In this document: positions 43,648 to 54,725 of the stretch, piece after piece
Position numbering within the stretch: position 1 is the first letter of the stretch
How the letters are laid out: every line of letters starts with the position of its first letter
Assembly (NCBI RefSeq): GCF_900128495.1
Contig: NZ_LT635801.1
Span: 1,747,997-1,811,996 of the forward strand
Direction: 5' to 3'
DNA length: 64,000 bases
From: Bacteroides ilei
Lineage (GTDB): Bacteria > Bacteroidota > Bacteroidia > Bacteroidales > Bacteroidaceae
Position numbers and translations under genes: made by a program
The notes under the pieces: generated by a model
What the model was told of the DNA's origin: nothing
The model's database searches: none
What the model saw: only the letters and a program-made list of their open reading frames with translations

Positions 43648-45255
43648 ATGGGAATCTTTTTAGTCTACATACTTAAGTCTGCTGTCTGCCTGGCAGTATT
43701 CTATCTGTTTTATAAGATATTGCTGAGTCGCGAGACATTTCATCGTTTCAACCGCTTTGCTTTGCTGGGAGTGCTGGTCTTGTCGGCTCTGATACCGCTG
43801 GCGGAAATCAGCGTAGACAAGCCTGTGCCTGTACAGAAAACCATGTTTACTCTGGAACAGCTGCTTATGTTGGCCGATATGGAGGGAAGCCAAGGAGAGG
43901 TAATGCCTGCACAGTCTGCTACGGTACTCTGGATACAGGTGGCGTTGTGGGTCTATCTGGCCGGAATCTGTTTCTTTGCTGTCCGTAATCTTTGGGCGCT
44001 TGTACGGCTGTTGGCTTTACTGCGTAGCGGAAAGTTGGAGCCTATGCCTGCCTATCTTTCAGACTGGAAGAAAAGGGCGACATTGGTGGTGCATGAGTGC
44101 GATATCGCTCCATTCAGCTGGATGCGTTACATTGTCATCTCACGGAAAGATCTGGAGGAAAGCGGTCGTGAAATCCTGATTCATGAACTGGCACACATCC
44201 GTAACGGACATTCGTGGGACGTGCTGCTGGCTGACTTGTGCATCTTTGTGCAGTGGTTCAATCCGGCTGCCTGGCTTTTGAAGCAGGAATTGCAGAATAT
44301 TCACGAATATGAGGCGGATGAAACCGTTCTGCGGGAGGGTGTAGACGCCAGGGGTTACCAGATGTTATTGATAAAGAAAGCTGTTGGCGCAAGGCTCTAC
44401 TCAATTGCCAACAGCTTGAACCATAGTTCACTTAAAAAACGTATCACTATGATGATGAGAAAAAAATCAAATCCGTGGGCACGTGCAAAGTACTTGTATG
44501 TACTGCCATTGGCAGCTGTCGCTGTAGTTGCCTTTGCACGTCCTGAAATCTCCAAGCCATTGGCAGAGATTTCTAAAGTCAAAGTTAATGATTTGGCAGC
44601 GATTGTAGAAGAAAATCCTGTTAAATCTGTTGAAACAGAAGATTCTGTAGTTAAAGTGAAAGTCTCTGGGAAAGATGAAGAAAAAAAGCCGGCATCCACT
44701 CAGCGTGTATTTATGGTGGTGGAAAATATGCCTGAATTTCCGGGAGGCATGAAAGCCTGTATGGAGTTTTTGGCCAAGAATATCAAATATCCGGCTGAAT
44801 GTCAGAAGAAGGGTATTCAGGGAAGAGTGGTTGTCCAGTTCATCGTTAAGGCGGATGGTAGTGTGGATTCTCCCAAAATCATGCGTTCGGTCGATCCTTT
44901 GTTGGACGCGGAAGCGTTGCGTGTAGTTGGGCTGATGCCTAAATGGAAACCGGGAACTGAAGGGGGTAAAGCGGTAAATGTCAAATTTACCATTCCTGTA
45001 AGTTTCAAGGTCTCCGCCGATGGTTCGGAACACACGACAACGGGTTCAGTAAAGTTCGGCGTCAAGAACGAGAAGAATATCTTGGTGATTGTGGATGGTG
45101 TCGCAATCGAAGGAGGTATGTCTGAGTTGGAAAAGATCGATCCTGAAACGGTTGAGTCAGTTGAAGTCATAAAGGATCAGAACCGGCTTCCGGAATATAA
45201 TGCCCAAGGAAAGGAGGGAGTAATACTGATTAACACAAAGAAGAACAATAAATAA
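43648..45255 (+). CDS. BlaR1-like M56 peptidase with TonB C-terminal and plug-like domains
   Basis: 535 residues. Membrane segments at about 5-25, 37-52, 95-120 and 283-297 enclose an M56 metallopeptidase domain with H179-E-L-A-H183 and the third ligand region EYEAD (220-224). After the last membrane segment and a charged linker comes a TonB C-terminal domain (about 358-455, MPEFPGG...GIQGRVVVQF). A short receptor-plug-like domain ends the protein (about 478-531, VIVDGVAIEG, IDPETVESVEVIKD, GVILINTKK). It should sense an envelope signal and cleave the BlaI-like repressor. The periplasmic domains replace the penicillin-sensor domain of true BlaR1. Confidence 0.9.
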   Translation: MGIFLVYILKSAVCLAVFYLFYKILLSRETFHRFNRFALLGVLVLSALIPLAEISVDKPVPVQKTMFTLEQLLMLADMEGSQGEVMPAQSATVLWIQVALWVYLAGICFFAVRNLWALVRLLALLRSGKLEPMPAYLSDWKKRATLVVHECDIAPFSWMRYIVISRKDLEESGREILIHELAHIRNGHSWDVLLADLCIFVQWFNPAAWLLKQELQNIHEYEADETVLREGVDARGYQMLLIKKAVGARLYSIANSLNHSSLKKRITMMMRKKSNPWARAKYLYVLPLAAVAVVAFARPEISKPLAEISKVKVNDLAAIVEENPVKSVETEDSVVKVKVSGKDEEKKPASTQRVFMVVENMPEFPGGMKACMEFLAKNIKYPAECQKKGIQGRVVVQFIVKADGSVDSPKIMRSVDPLLDAEALRVVGLMPKWKPGTEGGKAVNVKFTIPVSFKVSADGSEHTTTGSVKFGVKNEKNILVIVDGVAIEGGMSELEKIDPETVESVEVIKDQNRLPEYNAQGKEGVILINTKKNNK

Positions 45256-45312
45256 ACTATAGTTATGGACTGGAGGAATATCGGAATGTGACCGGTCCGC
45301 ATTGAAAACTGA

Positions 45313-45359
45313 AAAAGCCAGCTAATTCTAATCTAAGCGTTATGAATTAGCTGGCTTTT
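45313..45359. terminator. Bidirectional terminator
   Basis: AAAAGCCAGCTAATTC (45313-45328) pairs perfectly with GAATTAGCTGGCTTTT (45344-45359). It serves the convergent BlaR1-like and mutase genes. Confidence 0.92.
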
Positions 45360-45396
45360 ATATGATATGCCGGGGAATCAGCCTGTATGGAACGTT

Positions 45397-47547
45397 TTAT
45401 TCTCCTTGTTCAAGCAACATTTCCATTACCTGGCATGCCGATTTGGCTACGGATGTTCCCGGTCCGAAGATAGCCAGTACACCTGCCTTGTAAAGGAAAT
45501 CATAATCCTGCGGAGGAATTACTCCACCGGCAAAGACCATGATGTCTTCACGGCCCAACCGTTTGAGCTCTTCGATGATCTGGGGGATCAACGTCTTGTG
45601 ACCGGCAGCCAGTGAAGAAACACCTACTGCATTTACGTCGTTTTCTACCGCTTCTCGTGCCGCCTCTTCCGGAGTCTGGAACAAAGGTCCCATATCTACG
45701 TCGAAACCGCAGTCGGCAAAGCCTGTAGCTACCACCTTGGCGCCACGGTCGTGTCCGTCTTGTCCCATCTTGGCAATCATGACACGCGGACGGCGTCCTT
45801 CCCGTTTCGCAAATTCTTCTGTCAGTTCGCAAGCACGTGCGAAATCTGCATCTTTCTTACTTTCTGATGAATACACGCCCGAAATAGTTCTGATAATTGC
45901 TTTATAACGTCCTACGACTTTTTCGCAGGCATCTGAAATTTCTCCCAATGTAGCACGTACGCGTGCTGCTTCTACGGCCAGTTCCAACAGGTTGCCCTTG
46001 CCTGTCTTGACACATTCGGTAATGGCATCCAGGGCCTTGTCCACTTCGGCCTGGTTACGTCCTTCCTTCAGACGGCGGAGGTTCTCGATCTGTTCCTGAC
46101 GTACGGCCGTATTGTCCACTTCCAGAATATCGATCGGATCTTCCTTTTCCAGACGGTATTTGTTGGTACCGACAATGGTCTGTTCGCCTGAGTCGATGCG
46201 GGCCTGTGTACGTGCTGCCGCTTCTTCGATACGCATCTTAGGAATACCGGTTTCGATGGCTTTGGCCATACCGCCCAGCTTTTCGATTTCCTGGATATGT
46301 TCCCAAGCCTTGTGAGCCAGTTCGTTGGTCAGTGATTCTACATAATAGGAACCTGCCCACGGATCGACGTTCTTGCAAATCTGGGTTTCTTCCTGGATAT
46401 AGATCTGTGTGTTACGGGCAATACGTGCCGAGAAGTCGGTAGGCAATGCAATCGCTTCGTCCAGCGCATTGGTATGTAAGGACTGGGTATGACCCAGGGC
46501 GGCAGCCATAGCTTCGATACAGGTACGTCCCACGTTATTGAACGGATCCTGTTCCGTCAATGACCATCCGGATGTCTGTGAATGGGTACGCAATGCCAAT
46601 GATTTCGGGTTCTTCGGATTGAACTGCTTTACAATCTTCGCCCACAGCATACGTGCGGCGCGCATCTTGGCGATTTCCATGAAATGGTTCATGCCGATGG
46701 CCCAGAAGAACGAAAGACGCGGGGCAAAAGCATCGATGTCAATACCTGCGGCGATACCTGCACGGAGGTATTCAAGTCCGTCGGCCAAGGTATATGCCAG
46801 TTCGATGTCGGCAGTGGCACCGGCTTCCTGCATGTGGTATCCCGAAATGGAGATTGAGTTGAATTTCGGCATCTTCTGTGATGTATATTCGAAGATATCG
46901 GAAATAATCTTCATGGAGAAGGCAGGCGGATAAATATATGTATTACGTACCATGAATTCTTTCAGGATATCGTTCTGGATAGTGCCCGCCATTTCTTCCA
47001 GTTTGGCTCCCTGTTCCAGTCCGGCATTGATATAGAAAGCCATGATAGGAAGTACGGCACCGTTCATGGTCATGGATACGGACATCTTGTTCAATGGGAT
47101 TCCGTCGAACAGTACCTTCATGTTTTCCAGCGAGCAGATTGAAACTCCGGCCTTACCCACATCACCTACTACACGCGGATGATCGGGGTCGTATCCTCGA
47201 TGGGTAGGCAGGTCGAACGCAACCGACAATCCTTTCTGACCGGAAGCCAGGTTACGGCGATAGAACGCATTCGATTCTTCAGCGGTGGAGAATCCGGCAT
47301 ACTGTCGGATAGTCCATGGACGGAAGGTATACATCATGGAATACGGACCGCGCAGATACGGCGGAATACCGGCAGCGTAGTTCAGGTGTTCCATGCCTTC
47401 CAAATCTTCTTTAGTATATACCGGTTTGACCTGAATCTGTTCCGGTGTTTTCCAATTGGCGGTGATGCCATTGGTCTTTTGCCATTCCATCCCGTCTTGC
47501 GGATGGAATCCGGCATATATGTCGATGTTTTTGAAATTCGGTTTCAT
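45397..47547 (-). CDS. mutB: Methylmalonyl-CoA mutase, large (catalytic) subunit
   Basis: 716 residues. The N-terminal TIM barrel (about 20-560) has the substrate-channel segment [18 protein letters not shown] and the [11 protein letters not shown] region. The C-terminal cobalamin domain (about 580-710) has the base-off B12 motif D-x-H-x-x-G in [13 protein letters not shown]. It interconverts succinyl-CoA and (R)-methylmalonyl-CoA, a step in propionate formation from succinate in Bacteroides. It starts 5 bases after the small subunit gene. Epimerase and decarboxylase genes are not in this window. Confidence 0.97.
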   Translation of the reverse strand: MKPNFKNIDIYAGFHPQDGMEWQKTNGITANWKTPEQIQVKPVYTKEDLEGMEHLNYAAGIPPYLRGPYSMMYTFRPWTIRQYAGFSTAEESNAFYRRNLASGQKGLSVAFDLPTHRGYDPDHPRVVGDVGKAGVSICSLENMKVLFDGIPLNKMSVSMTMNGAVLPIMAFYINAGLEQGAKLEEMAGTIQNDILKEFMVRNTYIYPPAFSMKIISDIFEYTSQKMPKFNSISISGYHMQEAGATADIELAYTLADGLEYLRAGIAAGIDIDAFAPRLSFFWAIGMNHFMEIAKMRAARMLWAKIVKQFNPKNPKSLALRTHSQTSGWSLTEQDPFNNVGRTCIEAMAAALGHTQSLHTNALDEAIALPTDFSARIARNTQIYIQEETQICKNVDPWAGSYYVESLTNELAHKAWEHIQEIEKLGGMAKAIETGIPKMRIEEAAARTQARIDSGEQTIVGTNKYRLEKEDPIDILEVDNTAVRQEQIENLRRLKEGRNQAEVDKALDAITECVKTGKGNLLELAVEAARVRATLGEISDACEKVVGRYKAIIRTISGVYSSESKKDADFARACELTEEFAKREGRRPRVMIAKMGQDGHDRGAKVVATGFADCGFDVDMGPLFQTPEEAAREAVENDVNAVGVSSLAAGHKTLIPQIIEELKRLGREDIMVFAGGVIPPQDYDFLYKAGVLAIFGPGTSVAKSACQVMEMLLEQGE

Positions 47548-47552
47548 AGTAC

Positions 47553-49424
47553 TTACTTAATTCCTAACTTTTCATTATACTCTTTGAGGGTCTCGAGAAC
47601 GTTGCAGCGTACGTGGATGAAGTTTTCGATGCCTGCTGCCTTAAGGTCGTCCATACATGCCGGAGCACCGGCTACGATGAACATGGCACGTCCGTTGAGG
47701 GCTTTGAATGCCGGGATGGCATATTCGGCGTATTCGTCATCGCTCGAACAGATTACCACGATATCGGCCTGAGCCTTCATGGCGGCATCTATACCTTCTT
47801 CTACAGTATTGAATCCCAGGTTGTCGATGACCTGATAGCCTGCGCATGCCAGGAAGTTGCAGGAGAACTGTGCGCGTGCCTGGCGCATGGCCAGGTTGCC
47901 GATGGTGAGCATGAACGCTTTCGGACGTTTGCCCGAATGTTCGGTCTGCAGACGGAGCGCTTCAAATTCGCTGGCCGCACGGTCGGTCACCAGTTTGGCT
48001 AATGAAGCTTCTTCCTCGTGATGTCCGCCTCCGCAGCCACATTTCTGTTCCTTGTCGGCTGGAACTTTGTCGCCTGCCAGTTCGTTGAAGTTAGGATATT
48101 GGTTGGTTCCCAAGAGGATTTCCTTGCGTTTGGATACAGCTTCATGACGGGCCTTGTTGCTGGCATTGATGGTGGCTTGTACGCTTCCGGCCTGTACTGC
48201 CTTTACCATTCCGCCTTCGTCTTCTACCTGCAGGAACAGGTTCCATGCCTGTTGTGCGATGGCTACGGTCAGATTCTCTATATAATAGGAACCTCCGGCA
48301 GGGTCAACGATGCGGTTCATGTGAGATTCTTCTTTCAGCAGCAGCTGCTGGTTGCGTGCGATACGTTCCGAGAATTCGTTTGGAGTTTCGTAAGTCTTGT
48401 CGAAGGGAGTTACGGTAATGGAGTTGACGCCGGCAATGGCTGCGCTCATGGTTTCGGTCTGTGTTCGTAGCAGGTTTACATGAGCGTCGAAAAGTGTCAG
48501 GTTGAAGCTGGATGTTTCGGCGTGGGCTGTCATCTTGCATGCACAGTCGCAAGCCGGGTTGTAAGCTTTCACGATATCGGCCCATAGCATACGTGCCGCA
48601 CGGAATTTGGCGATTTCCATGAAGTAATTGGAGCTGATACCGAAGTTGAACCGGATTTTTTTTGCAGCCAAGTCAACGGGGACTCCTGCTTCGATCAGGC
48701 GGTTCAGGTATTCGTTACCCCAGGCCAGTGCATAGCCCAATTCCTGATAGATATAGGCTCCGGAATTGTTCAGCATGACCGAATTGACTGCGATGCACTG
48801 GAAATGCGGGTAACCGGCCAGCGTCTCGACCAATCCTTTCGCCTGACTTATGATAGGACTGGTATCCTTTCCTTTTTGCAGCATTTTGCTGACAGGGTCG
48901 AAATTTACCGATCCGTACAGTTTTTCGGGATCATATCCTTTTTCCTTGAAATAGGTGTCCAGCAGTTCGGCCAGCTGTTGTGTATGTCGCTGGCAAGTCC
49001 TGAAATTAAGTTCTACACATTCGCAGCAGATATCTTTCAATAAAGTGCGTATGTATTCAATGTTCAGTTGGGATGCCTTGACCTTGAAGCCCAGCGAGTC
49101 GACACCTTTATTTAGTATATCCAGTGCCTTGGCGTTGGCTTCAGCCGGATCTTCTACCGTAATGTCCTGGCGGATGAACCAGGTATTGTCATCTTTCTTG
49201 TTTCCTCTGATATAGGGGAACTGTCCCGGAAGTCCTTCTGTGGTTTTCAGTCCTTCCAGATCTTCCTGACGGTAAAAAGGTTTCACTTTGAATCCTTCAT
49301 TGGTCTTCCACACCAGTTTCTTTTCATAATCGGCGCCTTTCAGGTCGGCCGTTATCTTATCCATCCATTCTTGAGTAGATACGGAGGGAAAATCCGAAAA
49401 GAGTTTCTCTTTACTATCTGCCAT
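47553..49424 (-). CDS. mutA: Methylmalonyl-CoA mutase, small subunit
   Basis: 623 residues, homologous to the large subunit over its whole length but without the D-x-H-x-x-G motif: the equivalent stretch reads [15 protein letters not shown]. This is the normal non-catalytic partner in the heterodimer. [13 protein letters not shown] segment (about 490) between the barrel and the cobalamin-like domain is cysteine/histidine-rich and could bind metal. It is the first gene of the operon; a TATATTTG -7-like element lies at 49491-49498 on the minus strand. Confidence 0.95.
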   Translation of the reverse strand: MADSKEKLFSDFPSVSTQEWMDKITADLKGADYEKKLVWKTNEGFKVKPFYRQEDLEGLKTTEGLPGQFPYIRGNKKDDNTWFIRQDITVEDPAEANAKALDILNKGVDSLGFKVKASQLNIEYIRTLLKDICCECVELNFRTCQRHTQQLAELLDTYFKEKGYDPEKLYGSVNFDPVSKMLQKGKDTSPIISQAKGLVETLAGYPHFQCIAVNSVMLNNSGAYIYQELGYALAWGNEYLNRLIEAGVPVDLAAKKIRFNFGISSNYFMEIAKFRAARMLWADIVKAYNPACDCACKMTAHAETSSFNLTLFDAHVNLLRTQTETMSAAIAGVNSITVTPFDKTYETPNEFSERIARNQQLLLKEESHMNRIVDPAGGSYYIENLTVAIAQQAWNLFLQVEDEGGMVKAVQAGSVQATINASNKARHEAVSKRKEILLGTNQYPNFNELAGDKVPADKEQKCGCGGGHHEEEASLAKLVTDRAASEFEALRLQTEHSGKRPKAFMLTIGNLAMRQARAQFSCNFLACAGYQVIDNLGFNTVEEGIDAAMKAQADIVVICSSDDEYAEYAIPAFKALNGRAMFIVAGAPACMDDLKAAGIENFIHVRCNVLETLKEYNEKLGIK

Positions 49425-49549
49425 AGTGAATCAGTGTTTTTATGTGATATTAAGATTTAATGTTTCATGTCTGTCTGAGGCATGTGTAGGCAAATATACA
49501 AATTAATTGCACATAGCGGAATAAAGTGAGAATTTTTTTAAAGTCAATA

Positions 49550-49581
49550 TTTGACGTTGTCTTTTAATTTTTTTACATTTG
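49550..49581 (+). promoter_or_regulatory. Bacteroides-type promoter, AspT-like transporter gene
   Basis: TTTG (49550-49553), 20 bases, then TACATTTG (49574-49581): full match in both boxes. Start would be near 49588, leaving a leader of about 16 bases before the ATG at 49604. Confidence 0.75.
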
Positions 49582-49603
49582 CCGACACTTAGAAATTAAT
49601 ATT

Positions 49604-51283
49604 ATGAATTGGCTACAGGATTTATTGACAAACCCTAACTCAATAGCACATATTGTCGCACTTTATGCCTTTGTGATAGCAGCTGGGGTGTTATTAGGGA
49701 AGATAAAGTTCTTCGGCATTTCGCTTGGAGTGACTTTTGTATTGTTCGTCGGAATTCTGGTAGGACACTTCGGATTCACAGGAAATCCGTCTATCTTATC
49801 GTTTTTACAAGATTTCGGCTTGATTTTATTCGTGTTCTGTATCGGTCTGCAGGTAGGTCCGTCTTTTTTCTCTTCCTTCAAGAAGGGAGGCATTACGATG
49901 AATCTGCTGGCGGGAGGTATTGTAGCACTTAATATTGCGGTGGCTTTGATCGTCTATTTTGCTTTGCAGGGACGTATTGAAATCCCGATGATGGTAGGTA
50001 TCCTTTGCGGTGCCGTGACGAATACACCGGGGCTCGGTGCCGCCAATGAAGCTTTGCAGCAGTTGCATTACCAGGGACCTGAAATTGCGATGGGATATGC
50101 CTGCGCCTATCCTTTGGGAGTGATGGGTATCATTCTTTCCCTGATTGTAATCCGATATATCTGCCGTGTGAACCTGGATAAGGAAGCCGACGATATACAA
50201 CGGGAAGAGGATGCCAATCCGCATCTGAAGCCTTACAATATTCTGTTACGTGTACAGAACGAGGCTTTGAGCGGAAAGAAACTGTCGCAAGTACAGAGTT
50301 TCCTTGCCCGTGATTTTGTGTGTTCCCGTATCTTGCAGGATGGGCGTGTTCACATTCCGAATGCCGATACGGTATTGCGTCTGGGAGATGAAATGAACAT
50401 TGTATGTGCGGAAGATGATTCGGAAGCGATTGAGGCTTTTATCGGTCCGAAAATTGATCAGATCAACTGGGACGACCAGAAGCAGGACAAACCGATGGTT
50501 TCCCGTCGTATTTTGGTTACACAGCCGGCCATCAACGGAAAGACCTTGGGTGAGCTTCATTTCAGCAGTATGTATGGAGTGAATGTGACCCGTATCAACC
50601 GTTCGGGTATGGACCTGTTCGCCGCCCGCCAGTTGACTCTGCAGGTGGGCGACCGTGTGATGGTCGTCGGTCCGGAAGATGCCATTGAGCGTGTGGCTGA
50701 TCTGTTGGGTAATCAGTTGAAGCGTCTGGACCATCCTAATATCGTGACAATCTTTATCGGTATTCTTTGCGGTATCCTCTTCGGTAGTCTGCCCATAGCC
50801 ATTCCGGGTATGCCTACTCCGGTAAAACTGGGTCTGGCCGGTGGCCCGCTGATTATTGCCATCCTGATCGGACGTTTCGGTCATAAAGTGAAACTGGTGA
50901 CCTATACAACCATGAGTGCCAATTTGATGCTTCGTGAGGTGGGACTGGTGCTTTTCCTGGCGAGTGTGGGTATCAAGGCCGGAGAGAATTTCGTCCAGAC
51001 TGTGGTTGAAGGTGACGGTCTGCTTTATGTGGGCGTAGGTTTCCTGATCACGTTTATCCCGTTAGTGATTATCGGTATCATAGCCCGCTGGCGACATAAG
51101 ATCAACTATTTTACATTGATGGGACTTATTGCCGGTAGTAATACAGACCCTCCAGCCTTGGCATATGCTAACCAGACTGCAGGTAACGATGCTCCGGCTG
51201 TAGGATATTCGACTGTATATCCGCTGTCCATGTTTTTGAGAATCCTGACGGCACAGCTTCTTGTCTTGCTGATGGCCGGATAA
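49604..51283 (+). CDS. AspT/YidE-type transporter with TrkA-C domains
   Basis: 559 residues. Two membrane halves (about 15-185 and 380-559), each with the AspT-family duplication motifs ([38 protein letters not shown], and [16 protein letters not shown] in the first; [18 protein letters not shown] in the second), flank two cytosolic TrkA-C domains (about 205-290 and 295-375). The family includes the aspartate:alanine exchanger AspT; YidE/YbjL members have unknown substrates. It stands alone with its own promoter and terminator. Confidence 0.9.
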   Translation: MNWLQDLLTNPNSIAHIVALYAFVIAAGVLLGKIKFFGISLGVTFVLFVGILVGHFGFTGNPSILSFLQDFGLILFVFCIGLQVGPSFFSSFKKGGITMNLLAGGIVALNIAVALIVYFALQGRIEIPMMVGILCGAVTNTPGLGAANEALQQLHYQGPEIAMGYACAYPLGVMGIILSLIVIRYICRVNLDKEADDIQREEDANPHLKPYNILLRVQNEALSGKKLSQVQSFLARDFVCSRILQDGRVHIPNADTVLRLGDEMNIVCAEDDSEAIEAFIGPKIDQINWDDQKQDKPMVSRRILVTQPAINGKTLGELHFSSMYGVNVTRINRSGMDLFAARQLTLQVGDRVMVVGPEDAIERVADLLGNQLKRLDHPNIVTIFIGILCGILFGSLPIAIPGMPTPVKLGLAGGPLIIAILIGRFGHKVKLVTYTTMSANLMLREVGLVLFLASVGIKAGENFVQTVVEGDGLLYVGVGFLITFIPLVIIGIIARWRHKINYFTLMGLIAGSNTDPPALAYANQTAGNDAPAVGYSTVYPLSMFLRILTAQLLVLLMAG

Positions 51284-51305
51284 AATCTGGTTGTCTTATT
51301 TGGGT

Positions 51306-51364
51306 ATCCCGATGCACGCTGATTGATCCATTGTCTGATATCAGCCTGCATCGGGATTTTTTTT
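51306..51364 (+). terminator. Terminator after the AspT-like gene
   Basis: ATCCCGATGCA(C)GCTGAT (51306-51323) pairs with ATCAGC(C)TGCATCGGGAT (51340-51357) and continues into eight T. Confidence 0.9.
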
Positions 51365-51377
51365 CATCGGAAATTCG

Positions 51378-51385
51378 TACCTTTG
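51378..51385 (+). promoter_or_regulatory. -7 element, ABC-F gene
   Basis: TACCTTTG, a full TAnnTTTG match, 31 bases before the ATG at 51417 and directly after the preceding terminator. No good -33 box. Confidence 0.5.
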
Positions 51386-51416
51386 CACGCAAATTCTAAA
51401 ACTCCACTAATTTAGT

Positions 51417-53060
51417 ATGATATCAGTAGATGGATTGACCGTCGAATTCGGCGGAACCACCTTATTTAGTGACATCTGTTTTCAGATCAATGAGAGAGAT
51501 CGTATAGCTCTGATGGGCAAGAACGGTGCAGGAAAGTCTACCCTGTTGAAAATTCTGGCCGGTGTACGTCAACCTACACGCGGAAAGGTGACGGCACCCA
51601 AGGATTGTGTAATAGCCTATTTGCCCCAGCATTTGATGACAGAAGATGGGCGTACCGTATTTGAGGAGGCTTCACAGGCTTTTGCACATTTGCAGGAGAT
51701 GGAAGCTGAGATTGACCGTATGAACAATGAGTTGGCTACCCGTACCGACTACGAGAGTGATTCGTATATGGATCTGATCGGGAAGGTTGCGGCCATGAGT
51801 GAAAAGTTTTATGCCATCGATATGACACATTTTGAAGAGGATGTGGAAAAGGCATTGTTGGGATTGGGCTTCGTGCGTGAGGATTTCAATCGTCCTACCA
51901 GCGATTTCAGCGGCGGATGGCGTATGCGTATCGAACTGGCGAAACTGCTGCTGCAGAATCCGGATGTCCTGTTGCTGGACGAACCGACCAATCATCTGGA
52001 TATCGAATCGATCCAGTGGCTGGAAGATTTCCTTATCAACAGTGCAAAGGCTGTGGTGGTGATCAGCCACGACCGGAAGTTCGTGGACAATATCACAACA
52101 CGTACCATAGAAGTGACCATGGGACGTATCTATGATTATAAAGTGAATTACTCGCAATATCTGATACTGCGAAAGGAACGCCGGGAGCAGCAGATGAAAC
52201 AATATGAAGAACAGCAGAAGATGATTCAGGAAACGAAGGACTTCATTGAACGTTTCAAGGGTACCTACAGTAAGACCTTACAGGTACAGAGCCGTGTGAA
52301 GATGCTTGAAAAGCTGGAACTGATTGAAGTGGACGAAGAAGATACATCGGCGCTCCGCCTGAAGTTTCCTCCTGCTCCCAGAAGCGGAAGTTATCCTGTG
52401 ATTATGGAAGGGGTAGGGAAAAGCTATGGCGACCATGTAGTATTCCAGAATGCCAATCTTATTATCGAGCGTGGTGATAAGGTGGCATTTGTAGGCAAGA
52501 ACGGTGAAGGTAAGTCGACTCTGGTAAAATGTATTATGGGAGAGATTGAACATGAGGGGAAACTGACACTCGGCCATAATGTGCAGATAGGCTATTTTGC
52601 CCAGAATCAGGCGTCGCTATTGGATGAGAACCTTACTGTTTTTCAGACTGTCGATGATGTGGCGAAAGGGGAAATACGTAACAAGATACGTGATTTACTA
52701 GGGGCTTTTATGTTCGGAGGCCCGGAAGAATCAATGAAAAAAGTGAAAGTGCTTTCTGGGGGTGAGCGTACACGTCTGGCCATGATCAAGCTGTTGCTAG
52801 AACCTGTAAATCTCCTGATTCTGGATGAGCCTACCAACCATCTTGATATGAAGACGAAAGATATTTTGAAACAGGCATTGATGGACTTTGACGGGACATT
52901 GATCGTTGTTTCACATGACCGTGATTTTCTGGACGGACTGGTTACGAAAGTCTATGAGTTCGGTAATCATAGGGTAAAGGAACATTTGTGTGGCATCTAT
53001 GAGTTCCTGGCAGAAAAGAAGATGGAATCACTTCAGGAACTGGAAAAGAAAAGCAGATGA
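51417..53060 (+). CDS. ABC-F family ATPase (ribosome-associated type)
   Basis: 547 residues with two nucleotide-binding domains and no membrane segment. Walker A motifs are GKNGAGKST (first) and GKNGEGKST (second); signature motifs are FSGGWRMRIELA and LSGGERTRLAM; both Walker B regions read LDEPTNHLD. The linker between domains (about 245-310) is a charged helical hairpin (ERREQQMKQYEEQQKMIQ), as in EttA/Uup/YbiT-type translation factors. The length and short linker fit a housekeeping YbiT-like member more than a resistance protein, but this needs comparison. Confidence 0.92.
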   Translation: MISVDGLTVEFGGTTLFSDICFQINERDRIALMGKNGAGKSTLLKILAGVRQPTRGKVTAPKDCVIAYLPQHLMTEDGRTVFEEASQAFAHLQEMEAEIDRMNNELATRTDYESDSYMDLIGKVAAMSEKFYAIDMTHFEEDVEKALLGLGFVREDFNRPTSDFSGGWRMRIELAKLLLQNPDVLLLDEPTNHLDIESIQWLEDFLINSAKAVVVISHDRKFVDNITTRTIEVTMGRIYDYKVNYSQYLILRKERREQQMKQYEEQQKMIQETKDFIERFKGTYSKTLQVQSRVKMLEKLELIEVDEEDTSALRLKFPPAPRSGSYPVIMEGVGKSYGDHVVFQNANLIIERGDKVAFVGKNGEGKSTLVKCIMGEIEHEGKLTLGHNVQIGYFAQNQASLLDENLTVFQTVDDVAKGEIRNKIRDLLGAFMFGGPEESMKKVKVLSGGERTRLAMIKLLLEPVNLLILDEPTNHLDMKTKDILKQALMDFDGTLIVVSHDRDFLDGLVTKVYEFGNHRVKEHLCGIYEFLAEKKMESLQELEKKSR

Positions 53061-53087
53061 CATACAGACGAAAAGGATGACGGAGGG

Positions 53088-53139
53088 CAGCCTCCCTTTC
53101 TGCTCCGGAGTTGCCGGAAAAGAAGGGGAGGCTGTTTTT
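53088..53139 (+). terminator. Terminator after the ABC-F gene
   Basis: CAGCCTCCCTTTCT (53088-53101) pairs with AGAAGGGGAGGCTG (53121-53134), one G-T pair, with an inner TCCGG/CCGGA stem, then TTTTT. Confidence 0.88.
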
Positions 53140-53176
53140 CTGAAAGGAATCAGACTGTTTTTTACCGTTTCCCAGT

Positions 53177-54691
53177 CTATTTTTGAGATAAGGTGCTTCC
53201 GTTATCGGAATCCTTTTCCTGGTTTGTAAGTGTACGGGTCGGGTCTTTTTCGCTTTTATCGGAAATGAAAAGTAACTTGTCGCCGACTTTCAGTTCTACC
53301 TGTCCGTTGGGGATGATGAATTCACTGCCACGTTTGACTAGCATGACCAGCGTTCCTTTGGGGATGTTCATATCCATCAGCCGGTTTCCATTCTGTAGCG
53401 CTTCTTTGGTAAGTGTCATGTCCTTCAGGGTGCTGTCGATGTCATCCGGAAGTTCTACGCCGAAATCGTTTCCTTCTTTTTCTTCCGGAAGGTCAAGTTT
53501 CAGCCAGCGTGCCATGGAAGAGATACTCATTCCCTGTATTACCAGCGACAGTAATGTAATGAAGAAAACGATATTGAACAACTGGTTCGATCCCGGTATT
53601 TCCGCTATGACAGGATAAGTGGCGAAGATGATGGGGACGGCTCCGCGTAATCCTACCCACGACACGAAGAGTCGTGCCTTGTTGCTGATGCTACGGAAGG
53701 GGAGCAGGCAGATGAATACGCTCACCGGACGTGCTATGACAATCATGAATACACCGATGAGTATGGCTACTCCTGCAACCGACAGCATTTCATGCGGATT
53801 GACAAGCAGACCCAAGGTAAGGAACATGATAATCTGGAAAAGCCAGGTCAGACCGCTCATAAATGTGTTGGTTTCTTTCCTGTAGGCAAGCTTGGCGTTT
53901 CCTGTCACTACGCCCGCAATGTAGACAGCCAGGTAGCCGTTGCCGTTGACCAGGTCGGTCAGTGTAAAGGTTATGAAAACGATGCTGAGCAGCAGGATGG
54001 AATATAATGAGCTGTTTGATAAAGTTATGCGGTTAATCAGCCATACGGCAAATTTTCCGAATGCATATCCGATAACACCGCCGAAAAGGAACTGGATGAA
54101 CAGGTCCTTGAAGATAATCAGAAGATTCAGATCGCTTCCGCTGCTGATGACCTGTATCAGTACGATAGTCAGCATGTAGGCCATCGGGTCATTACTTCCG
54201 CTTTCCAGTTCCAGCATCGGACGCAAGTTTTCCTTGAGGTTCATGCGTTGTGAACGGAGCAGGCTGAATACGGAGGCAGAATCGGTTGATGACATGGTAG
54301 CTGCCAGCAACAGTGATACGAGCAGCGTCAGTTCGATGCTTGCTCCTGTATGGTCGGACAGAAAGAAAATGAAGAGTCCGGTAAGTACGGTAGTTATCAG
54401 GACCCCAACGGTCGAAAGTAATATTCCTTGTGACAGTACTGGCTTGATATCCTGGAATTTGGTATCCATACCGCCAGAGAACAGGATGATACTTAGGGAG
54501 ATCATACCCACAAACTGTGCATCGGAGGCACTGTTGAACTGGATGCCGAAACCGTCGCTTCCGAATAACATTCCTACAATGAGGAAAAGGAGCAGGGTAG
54601 GTATGCCGAAGCGGTATCCGGTCTTGCTGATAAGGATACTGATGAATATAAGGATTGAACCGACTAATAGAATGTTTTCTGCTGTAATCAT
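53177..54691 (-). CDS. CPA1-type cation/proton antiporter with TrkA-C domain
   Basis: 504 residues from the ATG at 54691 (MITAENILLVGS); the longer frame overlaps the upstream gene region. Twelve or more membrane segments (about 5-395) include the family core SSTDSASVFSLL and ELESGSNDPMAYML, with the conserved N-D pair in an ion-binding helix. A cytosolic TrkA-C domain (about 410-485, GTLVMLVKRGSEFIIPNG) ends the protein. The set matches K+/H+ antiporters of the NhaP2/CvrA type. It starts 34 bases after the ABC permease gene on the same strand. Confidence 0.9.
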   Translation of the reverse strand: MITAENILLVGSILIFISILISKTGYRFGIPTLLLFLIVGMLFGSDGFGIQFNSASDAQFVGMISLSIILFSGGMDTKFQDIKPVLSQGILLSTVGVLITTVLTGLFIFFLSDHTGASIELTLLVSLLLAATMSSTDSASVFSLLRSQRMNLKENLRPMLELESGSNDPMAYMLTIVLIQVISSGSDLNLLIIFKDLFIQFLFGGVIGYAFGKFAVWLINRITLSNSSLYSILLLSIVFITFTLTDLVNGNGYLAVYIAGVVTGNAKLAYRKETNTFMSGLTWLFQIIMFLTLGLLVNPHEMLSVAGVAILIGVFMIVIARPVSVFICLLPFRSISNKARLFVSWVGLRGAVPIIFATYPVIAEIPGSNQLFNIVFFITLLSLVIQGMSISSMARWLKLDLPEEKEGNDFGVELPDDIDSTLKDMTLTKEALQNGNRLMDMNIPKGTLVMLVKRGSEFIIPNGQVELKVGDKLLFISDKSEKDPTRTLTNQEKDSDNGSTLSQK

Positions 54692-54725
54692 AATGTTATA
54701 TCTGAGTGTGAATGAATATTGGTTT

